Part shown: one piece after another, positions 15,213-23,417 of the stretch
Numbering within the stretch: the first letter of the stretch is position 1
How the letters are laid out: every line of letters begins with the position of its first letter
NCBI RefSeq assembly: GCF_014203555.1
Contig: NZ_JACHJH010000005.1
Coordinates: forward strand, 38,126 to 102,125
Reading direction: 5' to 3'
DNA: 64,000 bases
Source: Streptomyces olivoverticillatus
GTDB taxonomy: Bacteria > Actinomycetota > Actinomycetes > Streptomycetales > Streptomycetaceae
Made by a program: the position numbers and the translations under genes
The notes under the pieces: generated by a model
Told to the model about the DNA's origin: nothing
The model's database searches: none
The model's input: only the letters and a program-made list of their open reading frames with translations

Positions 15213-16811
15213 ATGCAACCACTGCTGGCGGAAGACCCGCAGGCCATCGGCGTGTACCGGCTGCTGGGGCGGCTGGGGGCGGGCGGCATGGGCCGGGTGT
15301 ACCTCGGGCGCAGCGCGGGCGGCCGCACGGTGGCCGTCAAGGTGGTGCATCCGCATTTCGCCACGGACGAGCAGTTCCGGGCGCGCTTCCGGCGCGAGGT
15401 GGAAGCGGCCCGGCGGGTCGGCGGGGCGTGGACGGCGCCGGTGCTGGACGCGGATCCGCAGGCTCCGGTGCCGTGGGTGGCCACCGGCTATGTGGCCGGT
15501 CCCTCGCTCACCCAGGCGGTCGCCGAGGAGGGCCCGCTGCCCGAGGCGGCGGTACGGGCGCTGGGCGCGGGCCTCGGCGAGGCGCTGGCCGCGGTGCACG
15601 CGCTGGGCCTGGTGCACCGGGACGTGAAGCCGTCGAACGTGCTGCTGACCCTGGACGGCCCGCGGCTGATCGACTTCGGCATCGCCCGCGCCTCGGACGG
15701 CACGGCGTCGCTGACGTCGACGGGGGTGTCGGTGGGCTCACCCGGCTATATGTCCCCCGAGCAGATCCTGGGCAAGGCCGTGACGGGCGCGGCGGACGTC
15801 TTCTCGCTGGGGGCGGTGCTGGCGTACGCGGCCACGGGCGAGCCGTCCTTCCCCGGCGACGGCTCGGCCGCCGTGCTGCTGTACAAGGTCGTGCACGAGC
15901 CGCCGGTCCTGGGCCCGGCGCTGGCCGGCGAGCTGCGGGCCCTGGTCGTCGACTGCCTGGCCAAGGCGCCCGGCGACCGCCCGGACCCGGCCGAGGTGGT
16001 GCGCCGCCTCGCGGGCGGGCGGGGCGCCGCCGCCCTCGTACGGCCGGGCTGGCTGCCCGCGCCGTTGGTGGAGCGGGTGAGCCGACGCGCGGTGGAGCTG
16101 CTGGACCTGGAGGCGCGGGCCGCGGAGCCGGCCGTGGGGGTGTTCGGCCCGCCGGACCCCTCGTACGGGCAGGGGGTGGCGGCGGCGGTGCCGCCGCAGC
16201 GGCCGGCCGACGGCGGGCGCGCGGTGGGGGAGGAGGGGAAGCGGATCGCGCTGTCCGCCGCCGCGGGAGGCCGCGGCAGGCAGCGGCTGAGCTGCACCCT
16301 CGTGCTGACCGTCGCCGGGGCGCTGGCCGTGGCCACCACGGGGGCGTTCGTCTTCGGCCTGCTGCCGGGGCAGGGCGGCGGCGCCAGCGGCAAGGGCGAG
16401 TCGGCTGCCAAGCCGCCGGCCGCCACGGGCGCTTCGCAGGACCCGTCCGGTACGCCGGTCGCGACCGTGCCCGAGGCGTTCCTGGGCACCTGGAGCGGGC
16501 CGGTGAAGTCCGGCGGCCTCGACAACGGCACGATGACCAGCACGATCTCCGGCGGCGGCAAGGGCGCGTACGTGGTGCGCACCACCTACTCGGTGCTGGA
16601 CGCCGTCGAGTGCCACAGCAAGGCGAAGCTGCTCGCCGCCACCAGCACCCGGCTCACCGTGGAGGAAGTGTCCGACGGCGCGCAGGGCCCGCTGTGCACG
16701 GGCGCGACCACGACCGTCACCTACGCCCTCGCCCCCGGGGGCATCGCCTTCGCGTCCGAGGACGCCGCGGGCGGCCGCCCCACGGCGGCGCTCAGCAGAA
16801 AGTCCGGCTGA
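15213..16811 (+). CDS. Transmembrane serine/threonine protein kinase (PknB type)
   Basis: The 532-residue protein has an N-terminal kinase domain: glycine loop LGAGGMGRVYLG near residue 22, Lys in VAVKVVHPH, catalytic loop VHRDVKPSN near 131, IDFGIA near 152 and SPEQ near 180. One membrane span (about 361-386) links it to an extracellular domain with a lipocalin-like run (FLGTWSGPVKSGGLDNGTMT) and two Cys. I use the ATG of MQPLLAEDPQAIG; GGGGGGAGG lies upstream, and the longer frame lacks a ribosome site. The external domain presumably senses a ligand. Kinase genes lie near mqnA in other streptomycetes (recalled). Confidence 0.9.
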   Translation: MQPLLAEDPQAIGVYRLLGRLGAGGMGRVYLGRSAGGRTVAVKVVHPHFATDEQFRARFRREVEAARRVGGAWTAPVLDADPQAPVPWVATGYVAGPSLTQAVAEEGPLPEAAVRALGAGLGEALAAVHALGLVHRDVKPSNVLLTLDGPRLIDFGIARASDGTASLTSTGVSVGSPGYMSPEQILGKAVTGAADVFSLGAVLAYAATGEPSFPGDGSAAVLLYKVVHEPPVLGPALAGELRALVVDCLAKAPGDRPDPAEVVRRLAGGRGAAALVRPGWLPAPLVERVSRRAVELLDLEARAAEPAVGVFGPPDPSYGQGVAAAVPPQRPADGGRAVGEEGKRIALSAAAGGRGRQRLSCTLVLTVAGALAVATTGAFVFGLLPGQGGGASGKGESAAKPPAATGASQDPSGTPVATVPEAFLGTWSGPVKSGGLDNGTMTSTISGGGKGAYVVRTTYSVLDAVECHSKAKLLAATSTRLTVEEVSDGAQGPLCTGATTTVTYALAPGGIAFASEDAAGGRPTAALSRKSG

Positions 16812-16892
16812 ACCCTCGCCCGGCCCCGGCGCCGTCAGACCCCTTCTGTAGGCTGATTCGTCGTACACACTCCCCCTCCGAAGGGACGCCCG

Positions 16893-18089
16893 GTGACCGA
16901 GAACGCCGACCTTCAGTCCGTCCTCGACCGCGCCGCGGCCGGTGGCCGCATCACCCCGGAGGAGGCGCTCGAGCTGTACCGCTCCGCCCCGCTGCACGCG
17001 TTGGGCCAGGCCGCCGACGCCGTGCGCCGCAGGCGCTACGGGAGCATCGCCCACATCGCGACGTACATCATCGAGCGCAACATCAACTACACGAACTCGT
17101 GCGTGACGGCGTGCAAGTTCTGTGCCTTCTACGCCCCGCCCAAGAGCGACAAGGTGTGGACCCGCCCCCTCGAAGACATCCTGCGCCGCTGCGCGGAGAC
17201 CGTGGAGCTCGGCGGCACCCAGATCATGTTCCAGGGCGGCCACCACCCGGACTACGGCGTGGAGTACTACGAGGAGCACTTCTCGGCCATCAAGAAGGCG
17301 TTCCCGCAGCTCGTCATCCACTCCCTCGGCGCGTCCGAGATCGAGCACATGTCGCGGATCTCCGGGGTGAGCGCCGAGGAGGCCATCCGCCGGATCCACG
17401 CCGCGGGCCTGGACTCCTTCGCGGGCGCCGGCGCCGAGCTGCTGCCGGCCCGGCCGCGCACGGCGATCGCGCCGCTCAAGGAGTCCGGCGAGCGCTGGCT
17501 GGAGATCATGGAGATCGCCCACAGCCTGGGCGTCGAGTCGACCTCCACCATGCTGATGGGCACGGGCGAGACCAACGCCGAGCGGATCGAGCACCTGCGC
17601 ATGATCCGTGACGTGCAGGACCGCACGGGCGGCTTCCGCGCCTTCATCCCGTACACCTACCAGCCCGAGAACAACCACTTGAAGGGCCGTACGCAGGCCA
17701 CGATCTTCGAGTACCTGCGCATGATCGCCATCGCCCGGCTCTTCCTGGACAACGTGGCGCACATCCAGGGCTCGTGGCTGACGGTCGGCAAGGAGGCGGG
17801 ACAGCTCTCGCTGCACTACGGCGCGGACGACCTGGGTTCGGTCATGCTCGAGGAGAACGTGGTCTCCTCCGCCGGCGCCCGGCACCGCTCCAACCGCATG
17901 GAGCTGATCGACCTGATCCGCAAGGCGGGCCGGGTCCCGGCGCAGCGCGCCACGACGTACGAGCACCTCCTCGTCCACGACGACCCGGCGAACGACCCGG
18001 TCGACGACCGCGTCGTCTCCCACATCTCCTCCACGGCGATCGAGGGCGGCACGGCGCACCCCGAGCTGAAGCTCATCGACGCGGGCTGA
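16893..18089 (+). CDS. mqnC: Cyclic dehypoxanthinyl futalosine synthase MqnC (radical SAM)
   Basis: A 398-residue radical SAM enzyme with C70-x3-C74-x2-C77 (CVTACKFCAFY) and the MqnC-type segments IMFQGGHHPDYGVEYY and FAGAGAELLPARPRTAIAP. It cyclises dehypoxanthine futalosine through a radical reaction, forming the second ring of the naphthoquinone. GTG start with a GAAGGGA Shine-Dalgarno. A TAGGCT hexamer at 16850-16855 may be its -10 box. The downstream remnant gene begins 10 bases after the stop, so they are probably cotranscribed. Paralogue of MqnE. Confidence 0.95.
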   Translation: MTENADLQSVLDRAAAGGRITPEEALELYRSAPLHALGQAADAVRRRRYGSIAHIATYIIERNINYTNSCVTACKFCAFYAPPKSDKVWTRPLEDILRRCAETVELGGTQIMFQGGHHPDYGVEYYEEHFSAIKKAFPQLVIHSLGASEIEHMSRISGVSAEEAIRRIHAAGLDSFAGAGAELLPARPRTAIAPLKESGERWLEIMEIAHSLGVESTSTMLMGTGETNAERIEHLRMIRDVQDRTGGFRAFIPYTYQPENNHLKGRTQATIFEYLRMIAIARLFLDNVAHIQGSWLTVGKEAGQLSLHYGADDLGSVMLEENVVSSAGARHRSNRMELIDLIRKAGRVPAQRATTYEHLLVHDDPANDPVDDRVVSHISSTAIEGGTAHPELKLIDAG

Positions 18090-18099
18090 GGCGGCCGCC

Positions 18100-18549
18100 G
18101 TGCTCACCGTGCACACGGCGCAGGCCGTGCTGGTCGTCCCCGAGGACGAGGCGCCCGTCGTGGACGGGGCCGTGGCCGTCGAGGGCGACCGCATCGCGGC
18201 CGTCGGGCCGCGGGAGCAGGTCCTCGTGGCGCACCCCGGCGCGCGGGTGCGCCACTGGCCGGGGGCGCTGGTGCCCGGCCTGGTCCACGACGAGCCGCTG
18301 CCGGCCGCGCCGAGTCCGCGGGAGCGGGTGCACGCGCTGCTGCAGGGCGGGTGCACGGCGGTGCTGTCGGAGTTCGTCGCCGACCCGGAGCTGCGCGGCG
18401 CCGCCGTGCGGGGCGGGGTGGCGGTGCTTGACGGCTGCCGCCTGGGTTCGCTGGTTCCGGGGGGCAGGGCCGACTTCGCCGTCTTCGACGCGACTGGCGA
18501 GTGCCTCGCGACGGTGGTGGCGGGGCGGCTCGTTCACCGTCGGCGGTAG
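18100..18549 (+). CDS. Reduced amidohydrolase-like protein lacking the catalytic barrel
   Basis: The 149-residue product joins the N-terminal composite strands of metal-dependent hydrolases (VVDGAVAVEGDRIAAVGP, then PGLVHDE where active enzymes have PGLVNxHxH) to their C-terminal strands (GSLVPGGRADFAVFDATGE). The central TIM barrel is missing, and so are the HxH pair and later metal ligands. It therefore cannot be a normal imidazolonepropionase or deaminase. The frame is intact with typical codon use, so it looks like a kept gene rather than a decayed one. It follows mqnC by 10 bases. Confidence 0.7.
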   Translation: MLTVHTAQAVLVVPEDEAPVVDGAVAVEGDRIAAVGPREQVLVAHPGARVRHWPGALVPGLVHDEPLPAAPSPRERVHALLQGGCTAVLSEFVADPELRGAAVRGGVAVLDGCRLGSLVPGGRADFAVFDATGECLATVVAGRLVHRRR

Positions 18550-18562
18550 GTGGTGCAAGCGA

Positions 18563-18640
18563 CCTTCGGCCGCTTCGTCCTCAAACGCCGGACGGGCTGA
18601 AATTCAGCCCGTCCGGCGTTTGAGGACGAGCCCGAAGGGC
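18563..18640 (+). repeat. Long palindromic element with 26-bp perfect arms
   Basis: Arms 18576-18601 and 18603-18628 are perfect complements (core CAAACGCCGGACGGGCTG) separated by one base; outer CCTTCGG/CCGAAGG arms extend it. I recall this CAAACGCCGGACGGGCTG sequence as an abundant dispersed palindrome in Streptomyces intergenic regions. Here it probably also terminates the mqnC operon. Confidence 0.75.
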
Positions 18641-18686
18641 GATTACGGCAACCCGGACGCCGGGTGCCAGAGCCCACAGGTGAACA

Positions 18687-19391
18687 ATGGGGACCGTGAC
18701 CCGCGCATCCCTGGAGAAGCAGCCGCACGAAGTCGCCGCGATGTTCGACGACGTGGCGGCCAAATACGACCTGACCAACGACGTCCTCTCGCTGGGCCAG
18801 GCCCGCCTGTGGCGCAAGGCCGTGGCGCAGGCCGTCGCCGCCCGCCCCGGCGAGAAGGTGCTGGACCTGGCGGCCGGTACGGGCACGTCCTCGCTGCCCT
18901 TCACCCGCGACGGCGCCTACGTCGTCCCGTGCGACTTCTCGACCGGGATGCTCCGCGAGGGCAAGAAGCGCCACCCGTGGATGCCGCTGACCGCCGGCGA
19001 CGCCACCAAGCTGCCCTTCGCCGACGAGGTCTTCGACGCCGTCACGATCTCCTTCGGGCTGCGCAACGTCCAGGACACGGACGCGGCGCTGCGCGAGATG
19101 CTGCGGGTGACCAAGCCCGGCGGCCGCGTGGTGATCTGCGAGTTCAGCCACCCCACCTGGGCCCCGTTCCGCACGGTCTACACCGAGTACCTGATGCGCG
19201 CGCTACCGCCCGTCGCCCGCGCCGTCAGCAGCAGCCCGGACGCGTACGTCTACCTCGCCGAGTCGATCCGGGCCTGGCCCGACCAGGGCGCACTCGCGGC
19301 CCGGCTGCAGCAGGCGGGCTGGTCCAAGGTCGCCTGGCGCAACCTGACGGGCGGCGTCGTCGCGCTGCACCGGGGCACGAAGCAGGCGTAG
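18687..19391 (+). CDS. menG: Demethylmenaquinone methyltransferase (MenG/UbiE)
   Basis: A 234-residue SAM-dependent methyltransferase of the UbiE type. It opens with SLEKQPHEVAAMFDDVAAKYDLTNDVLSLGQ, has the SAM motif VLDLAAGTGTSSL near residue 52, and the post-motif AVTISFGLRNVQD. It methylates the ring of demethylmenaquinone, the last chemical step in making the head group. ATG at 18687 has AGG 6 bases upstream; GTG at 18696 is an alternative start. It lies after a palindromic element, so it is probably transcribed apart from mqnC. Confidence 0.93.
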   Translation: MGTVTRASLEKQPHEVAAMFDDVAAKYDLTNDVLSLGQARLWRKAVAQAVAARPGEKVLDLAAGTGTSSLPFTRDGAYVVPCDFSTGMLREGKKRHPWMPLTAGDATKLPFADEVFDAVTISFGLRNVQDTDAALREMLRVTKPGGRVVICEFSHPTWAPFRTVYTEYLMRALPPVARAVSSSPDAYVYLAESIRAWPDQGALAARLQQAGWSKVAWRNLTGGVVALHRGTKQA

Positions 19392-19488
19392 CCGGAGGAA
19401 CCGCCGGAGCGGTCATGGGTGCGCTCCACGCTCGGTACGATCATCGTTTTCCCGGTCGTGATCTTCCTGCCGAGCCTCGGAGCGCTTC

Positions 19489-20607
19489 ATGCCGTCGTTC
19501 TGTCCAGCTTGTGGTTTCGCGTTCGTGCCGCACGCTCGCTTCTGCATGGCGTGCGGCCTGGAACGGCCACAGGACGCGGCGGCGAAGCCGGCCACCGCCG
19601 CCACCGCCGCCATGGCCGCGGCTGGTCCGCCGGCCGCACCGCCTGCCCAGCCCGCCTTGGCCACCCCGGCGACCCCGCCCACACCGGCGGTACCTCCGGT
19701 CGCTCCCGCGGCCCCGACGGCACCCCCGGCCCAGGCGTCCCCGCCGCTGCCCGCTCAGCCGGCACCGGCAGCGCCCCCGGCCCAACTCGCCCAGCCCGCA
19801 CCGCCCGTCCACCCCGGCCACCCGGCACCGCCCGCCCCCGCAGCCCAGCCTGCCCCGCCGGCTCAGCCGACCCCCGCCCTGACCGGCGCCTTCGCGCCTC
19901 TCGCCGCGCAGGCCCAGGCCACCGTGCCCGGCGAGCAGCGCTCCACCCGCCGCAAGGTCGTCCTCTGGGTGGCCGTCGGTCTGGCCGCGTTCCTCGTGGG
20001 CGGGGCCGCCACCGCCGGTGTGATGCTGACCCGGGGCGACGCCGGGAGCGACGGCAAGCGCAAGCACCCCGCGCCCGCATCCAGCAGCGGGCCGTCCGGC
20101 TCCGCGGGCCCGGCCGCCCCCGTCACCATCCCGGACCGCGCCAAGGCTCAACCGCCCGCCGGCTACGAGCGGATGACGTCCCCCGAGGGCTTCACGCTCG
20201 CCGTCCCCGAGGGCTGGCACCGCGAGAACAAGGGCAGCAACCAGATCGACTACGCGGGCCCCACGGGCCTGGCGCATCTGCGCGTCGGCATCACCGTGCA
20301 CAGCACGCAGTCCGTCTCCGACCACTTCCTGGAGATGGAGAAGGTGGTCTCCAAGCAGGACGGCTACAAGCGCGTGCAGTTCACGGAGAACACCTTCCAG
20401 GGCAGGCCCGGCGCGCTGTGGGAGTGGACGTACACCGAGCAGTACACGGGCCGCACCATCCATGCCATCGACCAGGCCTACCTGGACGAGAAGGGCAACG
20501 AGCTGGCCGTCCTCTTCGAGGACCGCGAGGAGTACTGGTCCGAGACCCACAAGGTCTTCGACACGGCGCTCGCCTACTGGTGGTGCGGCGCAACCGATTT
20601 CGAGTGA
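19489..20607 (+). CDS. Zinc-ribbon, Pro/Ala-rich single-span membrane protein
   Basis: A 372-residue protein in three parts. Residues 1-24 carry a zinc ribbon (FCPACGFAFVPHARFCMACG, a CxxC...CxxC site). About 110 residues of Pro/Ala/Gln repeats follow. A membrane span (VVLWVAVGLAAFLVGGAATA, about residue 165) leads to an external domain of about 150 residues starting PPAGYERMTSPEGFTLAVPE. The external domain resembles those on streptomycete serine/threonine kinases and related membrane proteins. Function unknown. It lies between two menaquinone genes, which suggests no specific role by itself. Confidence 0.8.
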   Translation: MPSFCPACGFAFVPHARFCMACGLERPQDAAAKPATAATAAMAAAGPPAAPPAQPALATPATPPTPAVPPVAPAAPTAPPAQASPPLPAQPAPAAPPAQLAQPAPPVHPGHPAPPAPAAQPAPPAQPTPALTGAFAPLAAQAQATVPGEQRSTRRKVVLWVAVGLAAFLVGGAATAGVMLTRGDAGSDGKRKHPAPASSSGPSGSAGPAAPVTIPDRAKAQPPAGYERMTSPEGFTLAVPEGWHRENKGSNQIDYAGPTGLAHLRVGITVHSTQSVSDHFLEMEKVVSKQDGYKRVQFTENTFQGRPGALWEWTYTEQYTGRTIHAIDQAYLDEKGNELAVLFEDREEYWSETHKVFDTALAYWWCGATDFE

Positions 20608-20697
20608 GCGCCCCCGGGAGGTCCACTGGCTGCCCGGGGACGCCCGGCTCATAGACTCAGGCCCGACCGAATCCCTTGCCGAACGGGAGAGCCGACC

Positions 20698-21999
20698 GTG
20701 TCCGACACCGCATCCGCCGAGCCTGTCACCTCCGAGCGCAGCGCCGACGTGATCGTGGTCGGGGCCGGTCCCGCCGGCTCCACGACCGCGTACTACCTCG
20801 CCAAGGCGGGCCTGGACGTCCTGCTGCTGGAGAAGACGGCGTTCCCGCGCGAGAAGGTGTGCGGCGACGGTCTGACGCCGCGCGCCACCAAGCAGCTGGT
20901 GTCGATGGGCATCGACATCTCCGAGGAGGCGGGCTGGCTGCGCAACAAGGGCCTGCGCATCATCGGCGGCGGCGTCCGCCTCCAGCTCGACTGGCCGGAC
21001 CTCGCCTCGTACCCGGACTACGGGCTCGTCCGCAAGCGCGACGACTTCGACGAGCAGCTGGCGCGGCAGGCCGTGAAGGCCGGGGCGCGGCTGTACGAGC
21101 GGTGCAACGTCGGGGCGCCCGTGATCGACGACCGTACGGGCCGGATCACCGGGGTCGAGGCGAAGCTGGGCGAGGAGAAGACGCCGGTCACCTTCCACGC
21201 CCCGCTCGTCGTCGCGGCCGACGGCAACTCCACGCGGCTGTCGCTGGCCATGGGCCTGCACCGCCGCGAGGACCGTCCGATGGGCGTGGCCGTGCGGACC
21301 TACTTCACCTCCCCGCGCCACGACGACGACTACCTGGAGTCCTGGCTGGAGCTGTGGGACCGGCGCGGCCCGCAGGACCGGCTGCTGCCCGGCTACGGCT
21401 GGATCTTCGGCATGGGCGACGGCACGAGCAACGTCGGCCTCGGCGTGCTCAACACCTCCGACTCCTTCAAGGAGCTGGACTGGCGCGAGGTCCTCAAGGC
21501 CTGGTGCGCCTCCATGCCGGAGGACTGGGGCTACACCCCGGAGAACATGACGGGCCCGATCCGCGGTGCCGCCCTGCCGATGGCCTTCAACCGGCAGCCG
21601 CACTACACCCGCGGCCTGCTGCTCGTCGGTGACGCGGGCGGGCTGGTCAACCCGTTCAATGGCGAGGGCATCGCCTACGCCATGGAGTCCGGCCAGCTGG
21701 CGGCGGACGTCATCGTGCAGGCGCACGCGCGCGCTTCGTACGCCCAGCGCGAGCTGGCGTTGCAGCGCTACCCGAAGGTCCTCAAGGACACCTACGGCGG
21801 CTACTACACGCTCGGCCGCGCCTTCGTGAAGCTGATCGGCAACCCGAAGGTCATGCGGATGGCGACGGAGCGCGGGCTGACGCACCCGCTGCTGATGAAG
21901 TTCACGCTCAAGATGCTGGCCAACCTCACCGACCCGACGGGCGGCGACGCCATGGACCGCATCATCAACGGCCTGAGCAAGGTGGCCCCGAGGTCGTAG
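20698..21999 (+). CDS. Geranylgeranyl reductase family flavoprotein, probable menaquinone reductase
   Basis: A 433-residue FAD enzyme. The dinucleotide-binding motif VVGAGPAGSTTAYYLAKAG is near residue 20, CGDGLTPRATKQL near 58, and GDAGGLVNPFNGEGIAYAMESG near 310, the family's second FAD contact. Family members reduce double bonds in isoprenoid chains; mycobacterial MenJ saturates one isoprene of menaquinone-9. Streptomycetes make partly saturated menaquinones, and this gene sits between menG and the nuo operon, so menaquinone is the likely substrate (inference). GTG start with GGGAGAG upstream; TAGACT at 20652-20657 is a possible -10 box. Confidence 0.88.
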   Translation: MSDTASAEPVTSERSADVIVVGAGPAGSTTAYYLAKAGLDVLLLEKTAFPREKVCGDGLTPRATKQLVSMGIDISEEAGWLRNKGLRIIGGGVRLQLDWPDLASYPDYGLVRKRDDFDEQLARQAVKAGARLYERCNVGAPVIDDRTGRITGVEAKLGEEKTPVTFHAPLVVAADGNSTRLSLAMGLHRREDRPMGVAVRTYFTSPRHDDDYLESWLELWDRRGPQDRLLPGYGWIFGMGDGTSNVGLGVLNTSDSFKELDWREVLKAWCASMPEDWGYTPENMTGPIRGAALPMAFNRQPHYTRGLLLVGDAGGLVNPFNGEGIAYAMESGQLAADVIVQAHARASYAQRELALQRYPKVLKDTYGGYYTLGRAFVKLIGNPKVMRMATERGLTHPLLMKFTLKMLANLTDPTGGDAMDRIINGLSKVAPRS

Positions 22000-22208
22000 C
22001 GCCGCCACCTCCCTCGCGAGCGGGAGGTTACGGATGGGTCGGGTAAATCACCAATTCGTGTGGCATTTACGGGGTTTGGTGTGTCGCCTTTTTGGAATAA
22101 ATCGGGATAGTCCGGTTCTTCACCGCGAAGGGCGACATCTCATAGCCGCCCCCCGAGCGCCGCCCGCTGTGCGTACGCCCCCGCACGGCGGGCGGTCCAC
22201 CAATTTTT

Positions 22209-22238
22209 GGAGTTGAGCCCCGTGGAGTTGAGCCCCGT
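22209..22238 (+). repeat. 15-bp tandem duplication of a ribosome site plus start
   Basis: GGAGTTGAGCCCCGT is repeated head to tail (22209-22223, 22224-22238), giving two GGAG-N9-GTG units in the same frame before the small gene. Confidence 0.7.
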
Positions 22239-22491
22239 GCCTGACCCCGATGCCGTGAGCTACTCGCGGGACATCCGCCCGCTCTTCACCGACCTGGACG
22301 TCACGCATATGCGGGAGTTCGGGATCTTCCTGGACGACTACGCCTTCATGTCCGTGCCCGTCAACGCGGAGAGCGCCTATTTCCAGGTCTCCCACCGGCT
22401 GATGCCCCCGCCGGACAGCGGGGAGGACGCCTGGCCCACCGAGCGCATCCACCTGCTGCGGGACTGGATCGACGGCGGGCTGCTGCCCTGA
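22222..22491 (+). CDS. Small protein of unknown function (89 aa)
   Basis: A soluble 89-residue protein containing SYSRDIRPLFTDLDVTHMRE, a central MSVPVNAESAYFQVSHRLMPPP, and a C-terminal ERIHLLRDWIDGGLLP. The SRDIRPLF...RMPPP...W..GG pattern recalls the short domains fused to ferritin-like or haem-binding proteins in actinobacteria, but no CxxCH haem site is present. The start could be GTG 22222 or GTG 22237, because a 15-bp duplication gives both a Shine-Dalgarno. A hairpin ending before AATTTTT lies just upstream and may attenuate transcription. I do not know its function. Confidence 0.65.
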   Translation: MELSPVPDPDAVSYSRDIRPLFTDLDVTHMREFGIFLDDYAFMSVPVNAESAYFQVSHRLMPPPDSGEDAWPTERIHLLRDWIDGGLLP

Positions 22492-22528
22492 GGGCCGCGG
22501 GGCCCGCCCACGGCCCCGCACACACACG

Positions 22529-22573
22529 CCGAAGGGCCGCCGTTCCCGAGCGGTGGGAGCGGCGGCCCTTCGG
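22529..22573 (+). terminator. Bidirectional terminator between the small gene and the NlpC/P60 gene
   Basis: CCGAAGGGCCGCCG pairs with CGGCGGCCCTTCGG, extended by a G-T pair and TCCC/GGGA, between convergent genes. Confidence 0.8.
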
Positions 22574-22601
22574 ACCAGACTGCTGACGGCGGCGGCCGGC
22601 G

Positions 22602-23417
22602 TCACATGACGCGGACGGCACCCGTGGGCGGGGAGTAGCTCAGGTCGCGCTCGACGATGCCCGTGCTCGGGTTCTGCGCGCCGATGAACTTGCCGCCGCC
22701 GACGTAGACGGCCACGTGGTAGGCGCTGCCCGCCGGACCCCAGTAGAGGATGTCGCCGACCTGGAGGTTGTCCAGCGACACCTGGGTGCCGGCCGTCGAC
22801 TGGTCCTGCGAGACGCGGGGCAGGTCGATGCCGATCTGCGAGTAGGCGGCCATGACCAGGCCCGAGCAGTCGTACGAGGACGGGCCGGTGGAGCCCATGA
22901 CGTACGCCTTGCCGAGCTGCGCCTCCAGGAAGGAGACCAGGGAGGCGGCGCTGCCGGTGGCGGTGGAGGCCGTGGTGCCGGAGTCCGAGGCGGACTTGGC
23001 GGTGAGGGAGGAGCGCTCGCTGCTGCGGGAGGCGCGGGCGGCCTCGTCGGCCTTCTCCTTCTCGGCGGCCTTGCGCTCGGCCTCGGCCTTGCGGTCGGCC
23101 TCGTCCTTGACCTTCTTGGCATCGGCCTTGGCGTGGTCGACGGCCTCGTCCACCTGGGCGCGAACCTGGTAGTCGACGGCCGTCTGCTGGGTGGCGGACG
23201 CGCTCTGCTCAATGGAAGCCGACAGGGCGGCGTTGAACGCCGGCATCTCCATGGTCGACTCGGTGGGCTTCTCGGCGGCGCTGGCCGAGGCGGAACCGGC
23301 GCCGGCGACTGCCAGGGTGCTGAGGACGCCACCGGCAACACCCGTGCGCACGACCCAGGACTGGGTCGCGGTGCGACGGGGCTTCCGGTGGCTGGTTATG
23401 TGCGCGTTCGGGGACAT
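22602..23417 (-). CDS. Secreted NlpC/P60 family peptidoglycan hydrolase
   Basis: The 271-residue preprotein has a basic N-terminus (HRKPRRTATQSW), a hydrophobic signal segment ending in the Ala-rich GSASASAAE, a coiled-coil region rich in Lys/Glu/Ala (about residues 85-135) and a C-terminal NlpC/P60 domain. The catalytic Cys is in SSYDCSGLVMAAYSQ and the His in AYHVAVYVGGGKFIGA. Such enzymes cut D-Glu-diaminopimelate peptide bonds in the wall. I start at MSPNAHITSHRK rather than 19 codons earlier because of the promoter-like GTTCAA/ACTATC elements located between the two starts. Confidence 0.9.
   Translation of the reverse strand: MSPNAHITSHRKPRRTATQSWVVRTGVAGGVLSTLAVAGAGSASASAAEKPTESTMEMPAFNAALSASIEQSASATQQTAVDYQVRAQVDEAVDHAKADAKKVKDEADRKAEAERKAAEKEKADEAARASRSSERSSLTAKSASDSGTTASTATGSAASLVSFLEAQLGKAYVMGSTGPSSYDCSGLVMAAYSQIGIDLPRVSQDQSTAGTQVSLDNLQVGDILYWGPAGSAYHVAVYVGGGKFIGAQNPSTGIVERDLSYSPPTGAVRVM

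Noticed and set aside
15738..18356. 872-codon minus-strand frame across the kinase and mqnC genes
   Set aside because: It covers two well-supported genes and has low-complexity composition, so it is a frame shadow.
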